A DNA stretch of 64,000 nt from Bacteroides caccae (GCF_002222615.2 NZ_CP022412.2:1178001-1242000), one strand, 5' to 3'; shown: positions 1 through 9,433, counted from the first letter of the stretch. The notes: generated from the sequence alone by a model not told the origin. Numbers and translations: made by a program.

Positions 1-1
1 C

Positions 2-898
2 GGAGATCTGGCAAAGCGGGTTCCTTGCAATAATCCCCATTGGGCACAGTTGTTCCGTCGTTGGTTTCTCAGCATGATAGCTCATTGGCGTGGACTGGGT
101 AAAAATCATGCAAACAGCACTTCGCCTATATTAGTCGGTCCGCAGGCTTACAGGAAATCTACGTTTTGCCGCCTGATTCTACCGCCGTGTTTGCAGGCGT
201 ACTATACGGATAGCATTGACTTTAGCCGGAAACGGGATGCGGAGTTGTATCTGAATCGTTTTTTGCTGATTAATATGGATGAGTTTGACCAGATAGGTAT
301 CAATCAGCAGCCTTTCCTTAAACATATCATGCAAAAGCCGGTCGTTAATACACGGCGCCCGAATGCTTCGGCGGTAGAAGAACTTCGCCGCTACGCTTCT
401 TTCATCGGAACAAGCAATCATAAGGATTTGCTGACAGATACTTCCGGCAGTCGTCGTTATATAGGTGTGGAGGTTACGGGAGTGATTGATGTGGTTCGTC
501 CTGTTGATTATGAACAGCTTTATGCGCAGGCAATGGCGGCGCTCTATCACAATGAACGGTATTGGTTTGACGAAAAGGAAGAAGCCATTATGACGGAAGC
601 CAATCAGGAGTTTGAACAGTCACCGCTTATCGAACAGCTGTTTCTTGTGTATTACCGCGTTGCGGACGATGAGGAAGAAGGAGAGTGGATACTTGCTGCC
701 GATATATTGCAACGGATACAAAAGGCGAGTAAAATGAAATTCTCTTCCGGTCAGGTGAACTATTTCGGACGTATTCTGCAACGGTTGGGAGTGAAATCGT
801 ACAGGAAAACGCGCGGAGTTTATTATCATGTGGTGGCTGTCGCTCAAAAAGAGATACAGGGTAATTGCGAAAGACTTACCGGAAGAAAGACTTTATGA
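2..898 (+). CDS. VapE/DUF3874-type P-loop protein, 5' end cut by window edge
   Basis: The reading frame is open from base 2, so the true start lies outside the window; the TTG at 50 is only the first internal start-like codon. The visible part has a P-loop-like GPQAYRKST (bases about 137-163) in which the usual Gly before Lys is Arg, then an acidic MDEFD (Walker B-like) and a FIGTSN stretch, which is the pattern of virulence-associated E (VapE/VirE) helicase-like ATPases. The C-terminal roughly 100 residues look like a winged-helix DUF3874-type domain. Such proteins are common on Bacteroides mobile elements and as chromosomal orphans. Function unknown; role in replication of an element is family-level inference. 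Confidence 0.7.
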   Translation, partial: GDLAKRVPCNNPHWAQLFRRWFLSMIAHWRGLGKNHANSTSPILVGPQAYRKSTFCRLILPPCLQAYYTDSIDFSRKRDAELYLNRFLLINMDEFDQIGINQQPFLKHIMQKPVVNTRRPNASAVEELRRYASFIGTSNHKDLLTDTSGSRRYIGVEVTGVIDVVRPVDYEQLYAQAMAALYHNERYWFDEKEEAIMTEANQEFEQSPLIEQLFLVYYRVADDEEEGEWILAADILQRIQKASKMKFSSGQVNYFGRILQRLGVKSYRKTRGVYYHVVAVAQKEIQGNCERLTGRKTL

Positions 899-1006
899 CT
901 CGGGAAATGAGAGTTTGTCGGATATATGATCGCTTTCTTACAAGCTCTTTTCGATAAATCGCGTTAATAATTCGGTGAAACTGCTGTCTGTTAATCGGTT
1001 TTATTG

Positions 1007-1014
1007 TATCTTTG
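1007..1014 (+). promoter_or_regulatory. -7 promoter box for ABC exporter
   Basis: TATCTTTG matches the Bacteroidetes primary-sigma -7 consensus TAnnTTTG and lies 28 bases before the ATG of the exporter. Confidence 0.6.
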
Positions 1015-1041
1015 CGGTCTTAACTTATTTAATGGCAAGTA

Positions 1042-2877
1042 ATGAAGGAATTTCTACAATTGATGCGACGTTTTGTGTCGCCTTATAAGAAGTATATCGG
1101 CTGGGCTGTTTTGCTGAATATTTTATCTGCTGTATTCAATGTGTTTTCATTCACTTTTTTGATTCCTATTCTGAGTATCCTGTTCAAGACGGAAGGGGCT
1201 GATAAGGTCTATCATTTTATGGAATGGGGAAGTGGTGATTTGGCCGATGTTGCTAAGAATAACTTCTATTATTATATCAGTCAGATGATAATAGATAATG
1301 GACCTACTATGGCGCTTATCTTTTTGGGACTGTTCCTGATGATTATGACATTGTTTAAAACCGGTTGTTATTTCGCTTCTTCGGCTGTAATGATTCCGTT
1401 GCGTACAGGAGTGGTGCGTGATATCCGTATTATGGTGTATGCCAAGGTGATGCGTCTGCCGATGTCATTCTTCTCGGAAGAGAGAAAAGGAGATATTATC
1501 GCTCGTATGAGCGGGGATGTGGGTGAAGTGGAGAACTCCATTACCAGCTCGTTGGATATGTTGATGAAGAGTCCGATTATGATTATTCTGTATTTTGCGA
1601 CACTGGTCATCACCAGCTGGCAGTTGACTCTCTTTACGATCGTTGTGTTGCCGGGAATGGGCTGGCTGATGGGTGTGGTAGGACGAAAACTGAAACGCCA
1701 GTCTTTGGAGGCGCAGAGCAAGTGGAGCGATACGATGTCGCAACTGGAAGAAACGTTGGGTGGCTTGCGCATTATCAAAGCTTTTATTGCGGAAGACAAA
1801 ATGATTAACCGTTTCACCAAATGCAGCAACGAACTTCGTGACGCGACAAATAAGGTTGCCATACGTCAGGCTATGGCGCATCCTATGAGTGAGTTCTTAG
1901 GAACGATTCTGATTGTAGCTGTGTTATGGTTCGGCGGTACATTGATTCTGGGACAAAACGCATCGATTGACGCTCCGACATTTATCTTTTATATGGTGAT
2001 CTTGTATAGCGTAATCAATCCGTTGAAAGATTTTGCGAAGGCAGGATACAACATCCCGAAAGGTCTGGCTTCAATGGAGCGTGTAGACAAGATTCTGAAA
2101 GCTGAGAATAAGATCAAAGAAATTTCGAATCCGAAACCGTTGAAGGGACTGAATGACAAAATTGAGTTTAAGGATATCACTTTCAGTTATGACGGTAAAC
2201 GGGAAGTGTTGAAGCATGTGAACCTGACAGTTCCTAAAGGTCAGACGATCGCACTGGTAGGACAGTCGGGGTCGGGTAAATCGACGTTGGTGGATTTGCT
2301 GCCGCGCTATCACGATGTGCAGGAAGGAGATATCACAATCGACGGAACCAGTATACGTGATGTTCGTATTGCCGATTTGCGCAGTTTGATCGGTAACGTG
2401 AATCAGGAAGCAATCTTGTTTAATGACACATTCTTCAACAACATCGCTTTTGGTGTGGAAAATGCAACAATGGAGCAAGTGATAGAAGCTGCCAAGATTG
2501 CGAATGCACACGATTTTATCATGGAGAAGCCGGAGGGATATAATATGAATATCGGTGACCGGGGCGGTAAGTTGTCCGGTGGTCAGCGTCAGCGTATCAG
2601 CATTGCCCGTGCTATCTTGAAGAACCCGCCGATTCTGATTCTGGATGAGGCTACTTCGGCACTGGATACCGAATCGGAACGTCTGGTACAGGAAGCGTTG
2701 GAGCGTTTGATGAAGACGCGTACAACGATTGCCATTGCTCACCGTCTTTCTACTATTAAGAATGCGGATGAAATCTGCGTGCTCTATGAGGGAGAGATTG
2801 TGGAACGCGGCAAGCATGAGGAACTCATAGAACTGAACGGATATTACAAACGCTTACACGATATGCAGCAACTGTAA
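1042..2877 (+). CDS. ABC exporter, fused membrane and ATPase domains (MsbA-like)
   Basis: 611-residue half-transporter that should work as a homodimer in the inner membrane, exporting lipid or drug substrates. The N-terminal ~330 residues carry about six hydrophobic helices. The ATPase domain has Walker A GQSGSGKST (about residue 407), signature LSGGQRQR (about 511), Walker B ILILDEAT (about 530) and the switch His in IAHRLS (about 567), so it looks fully active. It is followed after 38 bases by an envelope enzyme and two glycan-lipid genes, which favours a lipid/lipid-A-type flippase over a drug pump, but MsbA identity is not proven by sequence reading. The ATG at 1042 sits correctly behind the -7 box at 1007. 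Confidence 0.9.
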   Translation: MKEFLQLMRRFVSPYKKYIGWAVLLNILSAVFNVFSFTFLIPILSILFKTEGADKVYHFMEWGSGDLADVAKNNFYYYISQMIIDNGPTMALIFLGLFLMIMTLFKTGCYFASSAVMIPLRTGVVRDIRIMVYAKVMRLPMSFFSEERKGDIIARMSGDVGEVENSITSSLDMLMKSPIMIILYFATLVITSWQLTLFTIVVLPGMGWLMGVVGRKLKRQSLEAQSKWSDTMSQLEETLGGLRIIKAFIAEDKMINRFTKCSNELRDATNKVAIRQAMAHPMSEFLGTILIVAVLWFGGTLILGQNASIDAPTFIFYMVILYSVINPLKDFAKAGYNIPKGLASMERVDKILKAENKIKEISNPKPLKGLNDKIEFKDITFSYDGKREVLKHVNLTVPKGQTIALVGQSGSGKSTLVDLLPRYHDVQEGDITIDGTSIRDVRIADLRSLIGNVNQEAILFNDTFFNNIAFGVENATMEQVIEAAKIANAHDFIMEKPEGYNMNIGDRGGKLSGGQRQRISIARAILKNPPILILDEATSALDTESERLVQEALERLMKTRTTIAIAHRLSTIKNADEICVLYEGEIVERGKHEELIELNGYYKRLHDMQQL

Positions 2878-2915
2878 CGGAATAATTATAATGGAACTTT
2901 TTTAAGTTGAATCTA

Positions 2916-4901
2916 ATGAAAGGAATCTCTATAAAACGTTTTGAGTGCTACCTCTTATATCTGTTATCCATACACGTGGCAGCTCTCTTCATTTTCTTTA
3001 TTTTCCGGTTCACACTGTTCTGTTCCATTGACTATCAATTCCCGGCAGAAATAAAGGGAGATGTTCTTTTGCAGTCCGGTGCTTTCCTCCGCGGACTCTG
3101 GTTTGACAATGTAATAGCTTGTTATATCCTGTTGCTCCCTCTGGCTGTTTTGTGGATAGCCGCTCTTTGTAACTACACCGCTAAATGGCTGTTTAGGTTT
3201 ACAACGGTTTATTTTAGTTGTTTTTATTCGGTATCTTTTGTTATCGCTGCTGCCAATATTCCATATTTTGAATATTTCTTCAAAACGATTAATTCTTCTA
3301 TTTATAATTGGTTCGGCTATGGCGGTACAACAGCTGGTCTGATGTTTGGGGAGTCTTCTTACTATTTTCCGATATTCCTCGGACTCCTGTCTATCGTGGT
3401 ATTTGTTTGGGGAGCTTCTTCCCTTGCATCCTATTTCTATCGTAGGGCAGAAAAGGCTGCACCACAGATAAGTCTGTTGAGCCGGGTAGCTGTGTTGGTA
3501 GCAGGTGCAATTTGTATCGGGCTTTGCCTGTTCGGCATTCGTGGGCGTATGGGATATAACCCGATAAAAGTAAGTCAGGCATATTATTGTGAAGACCCGT
3601 TCCTGAATCAGTTGGGAGTGAATCCCGTCTTTAATCTGCTGACAAGTACACTGGATGATAACCGGAAAGAAAACCGGACTCTGCATCTGATGTCTGAGGA
3701 AGACGCTTTATCAAAAGTACAGAAATATTTGCATAGGCAAGGAATTGACCGGTTGTCTCCGATCGCACGGAAAGTAGAACGGGAAGGTACGCCTAATCGC
3801 AGGAACGTAGTTCTGGTCTTTATGGAGTCTATGTCCGCCAATCTAATGGGGACTTTTGGATCGGATAAGAAACTGACTCCCTATCTGGATAGCCTTTATC
3901 AGCAATCCTTGAGTTTCAGTCATTTCTACTCCTCCGGTATTCATACCAATCATGGTATTTATTCCACGCTTTATTCTTTTCCGGCTATCATGAAACGGAA
4001 TGCCATGAAAGGTTCTGTGATTCCTGTCTATTCGGGACTGCCTACCGTATTGCAGGAGAACGGATACTGTAACCTGTTCTTTATGACTCACGAATCGCAG
4101 TACGACAATATGAATGCTTTCCTTCGCACGAACGGCTTCGACGAAATCTACGCTCAGGAGAATTATCCTTCGGAAAAAGTAGTGAACAGCTTCGGTGTGC
4201 AGGATGACTTCATGTATCAGTATGCACTTCCTATTTTGAATGAAAGGGCCGGGACGGGGAATCCGTTCTTCAGCGTATTGCTGTCTATCAGCAATCATCC
4301 CCCTTATGTGATTCCGCCCTATTTTCACCCGCATAGTGATGTGCTCGAAGAACAGATTGTAGAATATGCCGACTGGTCTATCCGGCAGTTTATGCAGGCT
4401 GCGGAAAAACAGCCGTGGTTTGACAATACGATTTTCGTTTTTCTGGGCGATCATGGCAAAATGGTGGGAACACCTGAATGTGAAATGCCCCAGTCTTATA
4501 ACCATATCCCTCTGATGATTTACGGGAAAGATATCAAGCCGGGGGTATACGACGGTTTTGGTGGGCAGGTGGATGTATCTCCTACGTTGTTGGGGCTGCT
4601 TAACATAAGTTACCTGCAAAACAATTTCGGTGTCAATCTGTTGGAAGAAGAACGTCCTTGTATGTTCTTTACGGCGGATAATCTGATCGGGGCAAGAGAC
4701 TCGGTGAATATGTTTATCTATTCGCCGGACAGCCAACAGGAATTCAAGTACAAACTGGAGGAAGGTAAGCTCCACGCTGCCACTGGTACTGATGAGGAGG
4801 CTTTCCGGAACTTGAAAGATTATTGCTTCTCTATGCTGCAAAGTACGGAATCCCTGGTAAAAGAACACAAGACATTAGATAAAGTATCCGTCAAGAAGTA
4901 A
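2916..4901 (+). CDS. LTA-synthase-like membrane sulfatase-fold enzyme
   Basis: About five N-terminal membrane helices followed by a periplasmic alkaline-phosphatase/sulfatase-fold domain (from about residue 290). Metal and nucleophile motifs are visible: VFMESMSANLMG, GIHTNHGIYST (Thr as probable nucleophile), FLGDHGK and SYNHIPL. This arrangement is that of LtaS/phosphoglycerol- or phosphoethanolamine-transferases, which move phospholipid head groups onto envelope polymers. A Gram-negative without lipoteichoic acid would use it on another acceptor; which one is unknown. A TTG at 2907 is in frame, but ATG 2916 begins a normal membrane leader and is preferred. It lies in a four-gene same-strand run with the exporter, GtrA and GT2 genes. 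Confidence 0.82.
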   Translation: MKGISIKRFECYLLYLLSIHVAALFIFFIFRFTLFCSIDYQFPAEIKGDVLLQSGAFLRGLWFDNVIACYILLLPLAVLWIAALCNYTAKWLFRFTTVYFSCFYSVSFVIAAANIPYFEYFFKTINSSIYNWFGYGGTTAGLMFGESSYYFPIFLGLLSIVVFVWGASSLASYFYRRAEKAAPQISLLSRVAVLVAGAICIGLCLFGIRGRMGYNPIKVSQAYYCEDPFLNQLGVNPVFNLLTSTLDDNRKENRTLHLMSEEDALSKVQKYLHRQGIDRLSPIARKVEREGTPNRRNVVLVFMESMSANLMGTFGSDKKLTPYLDSLYQQSLSFSHFYSSGIHTNHGIYSTLYSFPAIMKRNAMKGSVIPVYSGLPTVLQENGYCNLFFMTHESQYDNMNAFLRTNGFDEIYAQENYPSEKVVNSFGVQDDFMYQYALPILNERAGTGNPFFSVLLSISNHPPYVIPPYFHPHSDVLEEQIVEYADWSIRQFMQAAEKQPWFDNTIFVFLGDHGKMVGTPECEMPQSYNHIPLMIYGKDIKPGVYDGFGGQVDVSPTLLGLLNISYLQNNFGVNLLEEERPCMFFTADNLIGARDSVNMFIYSPDSQQEFKYKLEEGKLHAATGTDEEAFRNLKDYCFSMLQSTESLVKEHKTLDKVSVKK

Positions 4902-4908
4902 GTGCTTT

Positions 4909-5289
4909 ATGAAAACAAAGCCGTTGGTGAAAGAGTTTATACGTTTTGGCGTGGTCGGCGTGCTGGCTACGGCATTGCATTATGGGATTTATTATTTCCT
5001 GCAATCTTTTATCAACGTCAATGTAGCCTATACGACGGGATATGTAATCAGTTTTATTGTCAACTTCTATCTGACTTCTTATTTTACGTTCGGAACCACT
5101 CCGTCATGGAAAAAGTTGGTTGGTATGGGAGGGGCGCATCTGGTTAATTATTTGTTGCATATCATTCTGTTGAATGTATTCCTCTATCTGGGAGTTTCTA
5201 AAGCATGGGCACCTGTGCCGGTGTTTGCGATAGCGATTCCTGTGAATTTCTTATTTGTTCGGTTTGTCTTTAAACATAAAAAGCTATGA
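4909..5289 (+). CDS. GtrA-family membrane protein
   Basis: 126 residues with four hydrophobic helices and the family pattern FIRFGVVGVLATALHYG at the N-terminus. GtrA proteins are proposed flippases for polyprenyl-phosphate-linked sugars. It overlaps the next gene by four bases (ATGA), so the two are translationally coupled; the partner is a GtrB-type glycosyltransferase, which is the classical pairing. The stop of the preceding enzyme is only seven bases away. Substrate sugar cannot be read from sequence. Confidence 0.85.
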   Translation: MKTKPLVKEFIRFGVVGVLATALHYGIYYFLQSFINVNVAYTTGYVISFIVNFYLTSYFTFGTTPSWKKLVGMGGAHLVNYLLHIILLNVFLYLGVSKAWAPVPVFAIAIPVNFLFVRFVFKHKKL

Positions 5290-6236
5290 ACGGCGTGAGA
5301 CTTGTGATTGTAGTTCCTTGTTATAATGAGGAAGAAGTATTGAAAGAAACGACTCGTCAGCTATCTGATGTGCTTGCCCGAATGGAGCAGGAAGGGAAGG
5401 TGGCTGAAGGAAAGATTTTGTATGTGGACGACGGAAGCAAGGACACTACTTGGAAACTGATAGAGCAATTGTCTGAATCTCATAGGTGTGTGGCGGGCTT
5501 GAAACTGGCGCATAATGTCGGGCATCAGCAGGCTCTCTGGGCGGGATTGGATTTTGTGGCGGCCGGCGATTATGATGCGGCTGTATCTATCGACGCTGAT
5601 TTGCAGGATGATGTGAATGCTATTGTGGAAATGGTGGATTATTATAATCAGGGGGCCGATGTGGTGTTCGGTGTACGGCGGGAACGTAAAACGGACACGT
5701 TCTTCAAGAAACATACCGCGCAGATGTTCTACAAACTGATGCGGACAATGGGCGGGGAGATTGTTTACAATCATGCGGATTTCCGCCTGATGAGCAAGCG
5801 CTCCCTGAAGGCATTGGTGTCTTTCCCCGAACGTAATCTTTTCCTCCGGGGCATGGTGTGTATGCTCGGATATCCTACCGCTTCAGTCTATTACGACCGC
5901 AAGGAACGTTTTGCCGGTGAATCGAAATATCCGTTCACGAAGATGTTGAACTTCGCCCTGGACGGAATCACTTCTTTCTCTGTCAAACCATTACGCCTGA
6001 TTACCACATCCGGGCTTATCTTTATGCTGGTTTCTTTCCTGGCCATTATCTATGCTTTGGTGGAGTTTATTGGTGGAGACGTAATCCGAGGCTGGACTTC
6101 GCTACTCATTTCTGTCTGGTTTATCGGCGGCGCTATCCTGACTGCCGTCGGAGTGATCGGTGAATATATCGGTAAAATATATAAGGAGGTGAAACGCCGT
6201 CCGCGTTATCTGATAGAAAAAGAAGTAAACCTGTAA
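5286..6236 (+). CDS. Family 2 glycosyltransferase, GtrB/DPM1-like
   Basis: 316 residues. The GT-A domain (1-230) shows IVVPCYNEEEVL at the N-terminus, YVDDGSKDTTW, and the metal/nucleotide motif DADLQDD; two C-terminal membrane helices follow (about 238-262 and 270-295), ending in a basic tail. This is the layout of bactoprenol-phosphate glucosyltransferase and dolichol-phosphate mannosyltransferase: it transfers a sugar from a nucleotide donor to polyprenyl phosphate at the cytoplasmic face. Start overlaps gtrA by four bases. Its final codons form one arm of the terminator hairpin that follows. Confidence 0.88.
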   Translation: MNGVRLVIVVPCYNEEEVLKETTRQLSDVLARMEQEGKVAEGKILYVDDGSKDTTWKLIEQLSESHRCVAGLKLAHNVGHQQALWAGLDFVAAGDYDAAVSIDADLQDDVNAIVEMVDYYNQGADVVFGVRRERKTDTFFKKHTAQMFYKLMRTMGGEIVYNHADFRLMSKRSLKALVSFPERNLFLRGMVCMLGYPTASVYYDRKERFAGESKYPFTKMLNFALDGITSFSVKPLRLITTSGLIFMLVSFLAIIYALVEFIGGDVIRGWTSLLISVWFIGGAILTAVGVIGEYIGKIYKEVKRRPRYLIEKEVNL

Positions 6237-6255
6237 CGGGTTTACTTCTTTTTCT
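6215..6255. terminator. Hairpin terminator overlapping the GT2 stop codon
   Basis: Perfect 17-bp arms (6215-6231 and 6239-6255) with a 7-base loop; the left arm is the last coding bases of the glycosyltransferase and the stop lies in the loop. The sequence is A-rich/T-rich, so it can serve both this gene and the convergent GT39 gene ending at 6279. Confidence 0.7.
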
Positions 6256-6278
6256 GTTATTCTATGCTGATCCTATGG

Positions 6279-7976
6279 CTATTTTCTCTTGAAACGATAC
6301 AGGTAAATAATGTCACGGATGTCACATCCTCTTTTCGTGCTCTGATATACTTCTTCAAAAGTATATTCGGATTCATATTTGGGCTTGAAACCTTCAAAAT
6401 CGCGTCGTCCTACCAATAGATAGCCTTCGGCCGGCATATCCTTTTCAAACAATCCTATCTGGTCGTTGTGATAGAAATTGACCGTGTAGAAACGGAGCAT
6501 ATCGACAGCTACATAAGAATAGATCTTGCTGCCCGAAGCTATTTCCCGGATATCTTCCGCCATTCCTTTGTCCGATTTGGTGTTCAGTATGGCGGGCTGG
6601 TAAGCACCGTCCAATGACATGAAAAGCGAGAATGTAACGAAAAGAGTGGCATACACTACGTTCATTCCCGATTCTTTTTTCCTGATTGTCCGGAAGAAAT
6701 AGATGGCTGCAATTAATGGCAGGCAGATGACGATGATGTGGCCTGCGTTGAGTGAGATATTTGCCAACGCGTTCATGAAGGCTATATTCTCGGCGGCGTG
6801 TCTTCCGTGGAAAATACTGTCGGGCACTAATCCTAACCGCACGGCTATAAACGTGACAAGGAGAAGAATAGCGGCGACGGAGAGAAATCCGCCGTATATC
6901 TTAACTGCTTTTGAGTTTTTCCGGACCAGATACATGATATATTCGGCAAGGAAATAGGCGATGAACGGATAAATGGGTAACAGGTAAACACTGCGCTTGC
7001 TCTTTGGGATGCAGTAAAAAACGAAAATGAGAACAATGCTCAATAAAGAGAACAAGCGGGTGCTGTCCATTTCGCGGATATATGTTGTGAACCTCTGCCA
7101 CCATTCGCGGGGTTTTCCGGTTATTTTCCCGTATGTAAGGCTGAATAAGGAAAGCAGAACCAACAATGTGTAAGGGGCATAGCCGGATACGACTGTAATG
7201 ATATTGTAGTAAGCAGGATTCTCATGGGATTCGTAGCTCATTTTTCCCATGAAACGACCGAAATTCTCCTCCATAACCAGTGAGATGAAATTATCTCCTC
7301 CCTGTTGGTAGGCAGCGATGTACCAAAGGGCGGGCAGGATACAGGACGTAATGGCTACCAGCGCCATCGAGAAAAAGGCTTTGAAGAAACTGGTACCCCG
7401 GATCAGCAGAAAGACCCCGGTGACCATGCAAGGCAGGAGGATACCTACGGGACCTTTGGTTAGTGTGGCACATCCCATAAACAAGGTGGCTATCCAGGGG
7501 AATCCTTTTTGCCCTTTCTCACACCAACGGTAGAGTTGGTAGAGCGCGAGTACGATAAAGGCGGTCAGCATCATGTCAACGCGGCAGTTCATACCGGCAC
7601 GGTGGACTTCAAAATTAGACAGGGTAATTAAGCCCATAAGGAGGGCGACTGAAGCTCCCCTGCGTTTGGCGTAGAATAAGAATCCGCCTAACACCATAGC
7701 TATCAGTGCCAATGCAGAGGGCATACGTGAAGTGTATTCCGTTACTTTCCCGGCAATAGAGGAAAGGGCGGCAATACACCAGTGAAACAAGGGCGGCTTG
7801 TAGGCGATGTCCCCGCCGTTGTTGACGGGAAGCGTCCAGTTACCGGTTTCAATCATGGAGTATGCAACGATTGCTTCGCGGGGTTCCCCTTTGGTATGGA
7901 AATCCGTTAATCCCATAAAAGGGAGAAGAGTAACGACGCAAACGACCGCTAAAATAATAAATTGCTTATTTTTCAT
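6279..7976 (-). CDS. ArnT/GT39-family polytopic glycosyltransferase
   Basis: 565 residues, about eleven to twelve membrane helices, with the first periplasmic-loop motif KGEPREA close to the N-terminus that marks the GT-C fold ArnT/PMT (GT39) family. Such enzymes take a sugar from polyprenyl phosphate and transfer it to lipid A, a glycan or a protein on the periplasmic side. The convergent gtrA/GT2 pair would make and flip exactly such a donor. A -7 box (TATCTTTG, minus strand) lies at 8020-8027. Acceptor unknown; aminoarabinose transfer to lipid A is only one possibility. Confidence 0.82.
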   Translation of the reverse strand: MKNKQFIILAVVCVVTLLPFMGLTDFHTKGEPREAIVAYSMIETGNWTLPVNNGGDIAYKPPLFHWCIAALSSIAGKVTEYTSRMPSALALIAMVLGGFLFYAKRRGASVALLMGLITLSNFEVHRAGMNCRVDMMLTAFIVLALYQLYRWCEKGQKGFPWIATLFMGCATLTKGPVGILLPCMVTGVFLLIRGTSFFKAFFSMALVAITSCILPALWYIAAYQQGGDNFISLVMEENFGRFMGKMSYESHENPAYYNIITVVSGYAPYTLLVLLSLFSLTYGKITGKPREWWQRFTTYIREMDSTRLFSLLSIVLIFVFYCIPKSKRSVYLLPIYPFIAYFLAEYIMYLVRKNSKAVKIYGGFLSVAAILLLVTFIAVRLGLVPDSIFHGRHAAENIAFMNALANISLNAGHIIVICLPLIAAIYFFRTIRKKESGMNVVYATLFVTFSLFMSLDGAYQPAILNTKSDKGMAEDIREIASGSKIYSYVAVDMLRFYTVNFYHNDQIGLFEKDMPAEGYLLVGRRDFEGFKPKYESEYTFEEVYQSTKRGCDIRDIIYLYRFKRK

Positions 7977-8019
7977 ACATTTATTGATGTGTTTGGATAC
8001 AAAAATGCTATCTTGGGTT

Positions 8020-8027
8020 CAAAGATA
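8020..8027 (-). promoter_or_regulatory. -7 promoter box for GT39 gene
   Basis: Minus-strand TATCTTTG, full match to TAnnTTTG, 44 bases upstream of the ATG at 7976. Confidence 0.6.
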
Positions 8028-8060
8028 AAAATATATTTTGGGGTGTTTGGTCTTTTTGTC

Positions 8061-8690
8061 TTATTTTCTGCCAAAATCTGCCGGAATCTCTCCCCATTCT
8101 TTGGTTTCCCATTTCAGAATACGGGTGGTGTATGTGTTTTCCCGAAGCCATTTCTCCGCACGTTCTATCAGTTTGAACAGTTCCTCTGTTTCTGCGGTAC
8201 GCGGAAGCTTGGTCTTACATTTCTTTTGCCGCACCCAGCTGATTGCATTGACGCTGTCACTGTAAATGGGCATATCGAATCCCTTCTGTTTCAGCAAAGC
8301 CAGTCCGTGTACGATAGCGAGGAATTCGCCGATATTATTCGTTCCCTTCGTCGGGCCAAAGTGGAAGACTTCCTGGCGGCTGGCTATGTGGACTCCGCGA
8401 TATTCCATAGGACCGGGGTTGCCGCTGCAGGCAGCGTCCACCGCCAGACTGTTGTCAATCACGCAGGCGGGCAATGTTTCCGAAGAAACTTTCTCGCTTT
8501 TCTTCTTGGCGTTTTTCCCGATATAGGCGTAAGGGGAGGTGGCCAGTGCGCGTTCCGCTTCTTCGCGGGTGTCGAATGATTTGTATTTGGCGCCTTCGTA
8601 TCCTTTGATTTGAAGCTGGCAGTCCGTCCAGGATGTGTAAACCCCGGGCGTCACGCCTTCCCATACAACGTAGAATTTCTGTTTAGCCAT
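8061..8690 (-). CDS. rnhA: Ribonuclease HI with viroplasmin-like N-terminal domain
   Basis: 209 residues. Residues 1-50 (KFYVVWEGVTPGVYTSW) form the caulimovirus viroplasmin/RNase H1 N-terminal hybrid-binding domain typical of eukaryotic-type RNase H1. The C-terminal RNase H fold carries the acidic catalytic residues: Asp in AVDAACSGNPG, Glu in NNIGEFLAIVHG and Asp in PIYSDSVNA. It removes RNA from RNA-DNA hybrids. The same window also encodes RNase HII. Promoter box at 8741-8748 on the same strand. Confidence 0.9.
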   Translation of the reverse strand: MAKQKFYVVWEGVTPGVYTSWTDCQLQIKGYEGAKYKSFDTREEAERALATSPYAYIGKNAKKKSEKVSSETLPACVIDNSLAVDAACSGNPGPMEYRGVHIASRQEVFHFGPTKGTNNIGEFLAIVHGLALLKQKGFDMPIYSDSVNAISWVRQKKCKTKLPRTAETEELFKLIERAEKWLRENTYTTRILKWETKEWGEIPADFGRK

Positions 8691-8740
8691 TTTTCCTTTT
8701 TACAATGAATTGATGTCTGTATATTGACAGCGCGAAGGTA

Positions 8741-8748
8741 CAAATATA
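8741..8748 (-). promoter_or_regulatory. -7 promoter box for rnhA
   Basis: Minus-strand TATATTTG followed by GTACCTTCGCG, the usual Bacteroides promoter context, about 50 bases upstream of the rnhA ATG. Confidence 0.6.
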
Positions 8749-8830
8749 TTCTCTAACTGAACAAGTCAACAGAGCTACTTGTTATAAAAATAAGAGAGTT
8801 TAAGAATATAACATTTAGAAAGGAGCTATT

Positions 8831-9433
8831 ATGGAAAGATCTTTTAGTGAAGCTTTGAAACATCGCCGGACTTACTATTCAATTACTAATCAGTCGCCTA
8901 TCCCGGATCAGGAGATTGAGTGTATCGTCAATATGACCGTACGCCACGTGCCGTCTGCATTTAATTCGCAGTCTACGCGGGTGGTACTTTTGTTAGGGGA
9001 ATCACACAAGAAACTGTGGCAGATTGTGAAAGATGCGTTGAAGAAAATTGTGCCCGCGGAGGCTTTCGTAAAGACGGAAGAAAAAATAGATAACTCGTTC
9101 GCTTGCGGATATGGGACTGTGCTTTTCTTTGAAGACCAAAAGGTAGTGAAAGGACTTCAGGAGGCTTTCCCATCCTATCAGGATAACTTCCCCGGCTGGT
9201 CGCTGCAAACTTCGGCCATGCATCAGCTGGCTATATGGGTCATGCTGGAAGATGTCGGTTTCGGAGCATCACTGCAACACTATAATCCGTTGATTGACGA
9301 CGAGGTGCGTCGTGCATGGAATCTGCCCGGACATTGGCATCTGATTGCGGAAATGCCGTTCGGACTTCCTGTGACTAAACCGGGTGAAAAAGAGTTTCAA
9401 CCGCTCGAAGAACGGGTGAGGGTATTCAAATAA
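8831..9433 (+). CDS. Nitroreductase-family oxidoreductase
   Basis: 200 residues, the length of short FMN-dependent nitroreductases of the fungal/bacterial HBN1-YdgI-like branch. The N-terminal HRRTYYSI matches the family's phosphate-binding start (R-R-S/T-x-R/Y), AFNSQSTRVVLL the second FMN-binding stretch, and WVMLEDVGFGASLQHYNP the C-terminal conserved region. It should reduce nitro- or quinone-type substrates with NAD(P)H; physiological substrate unknown. An AAAGGAG sequence precedes the ATG. The gene lies alone between rnhA and aroK. Confidence 0.82.
   Translation: MERSFSEALKHRRTYYSITNQSPIPDQEIECIVNMTVRHVPSAFNSQSTRVVLLLGESHKKLWQIVKDALKKIVPAEAFVKTEEKIDNSFACGYGTVLFFEDQKVVKGLQEAFPSYQDNFPGWSLQTSAMHQLAIWVMLEDVGFGASLQHYNPLIDDEVRRAWNLPGHWHLIAEMPFGLPVTKPGEKEFQPLEERVRVFK

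Noticed and set aside
2907..2915. TTG start for the LTA-synthase-like gene
   Set aside because: ATG three codons later fits the membrane leader better; no supporting ribosome site for TTG.
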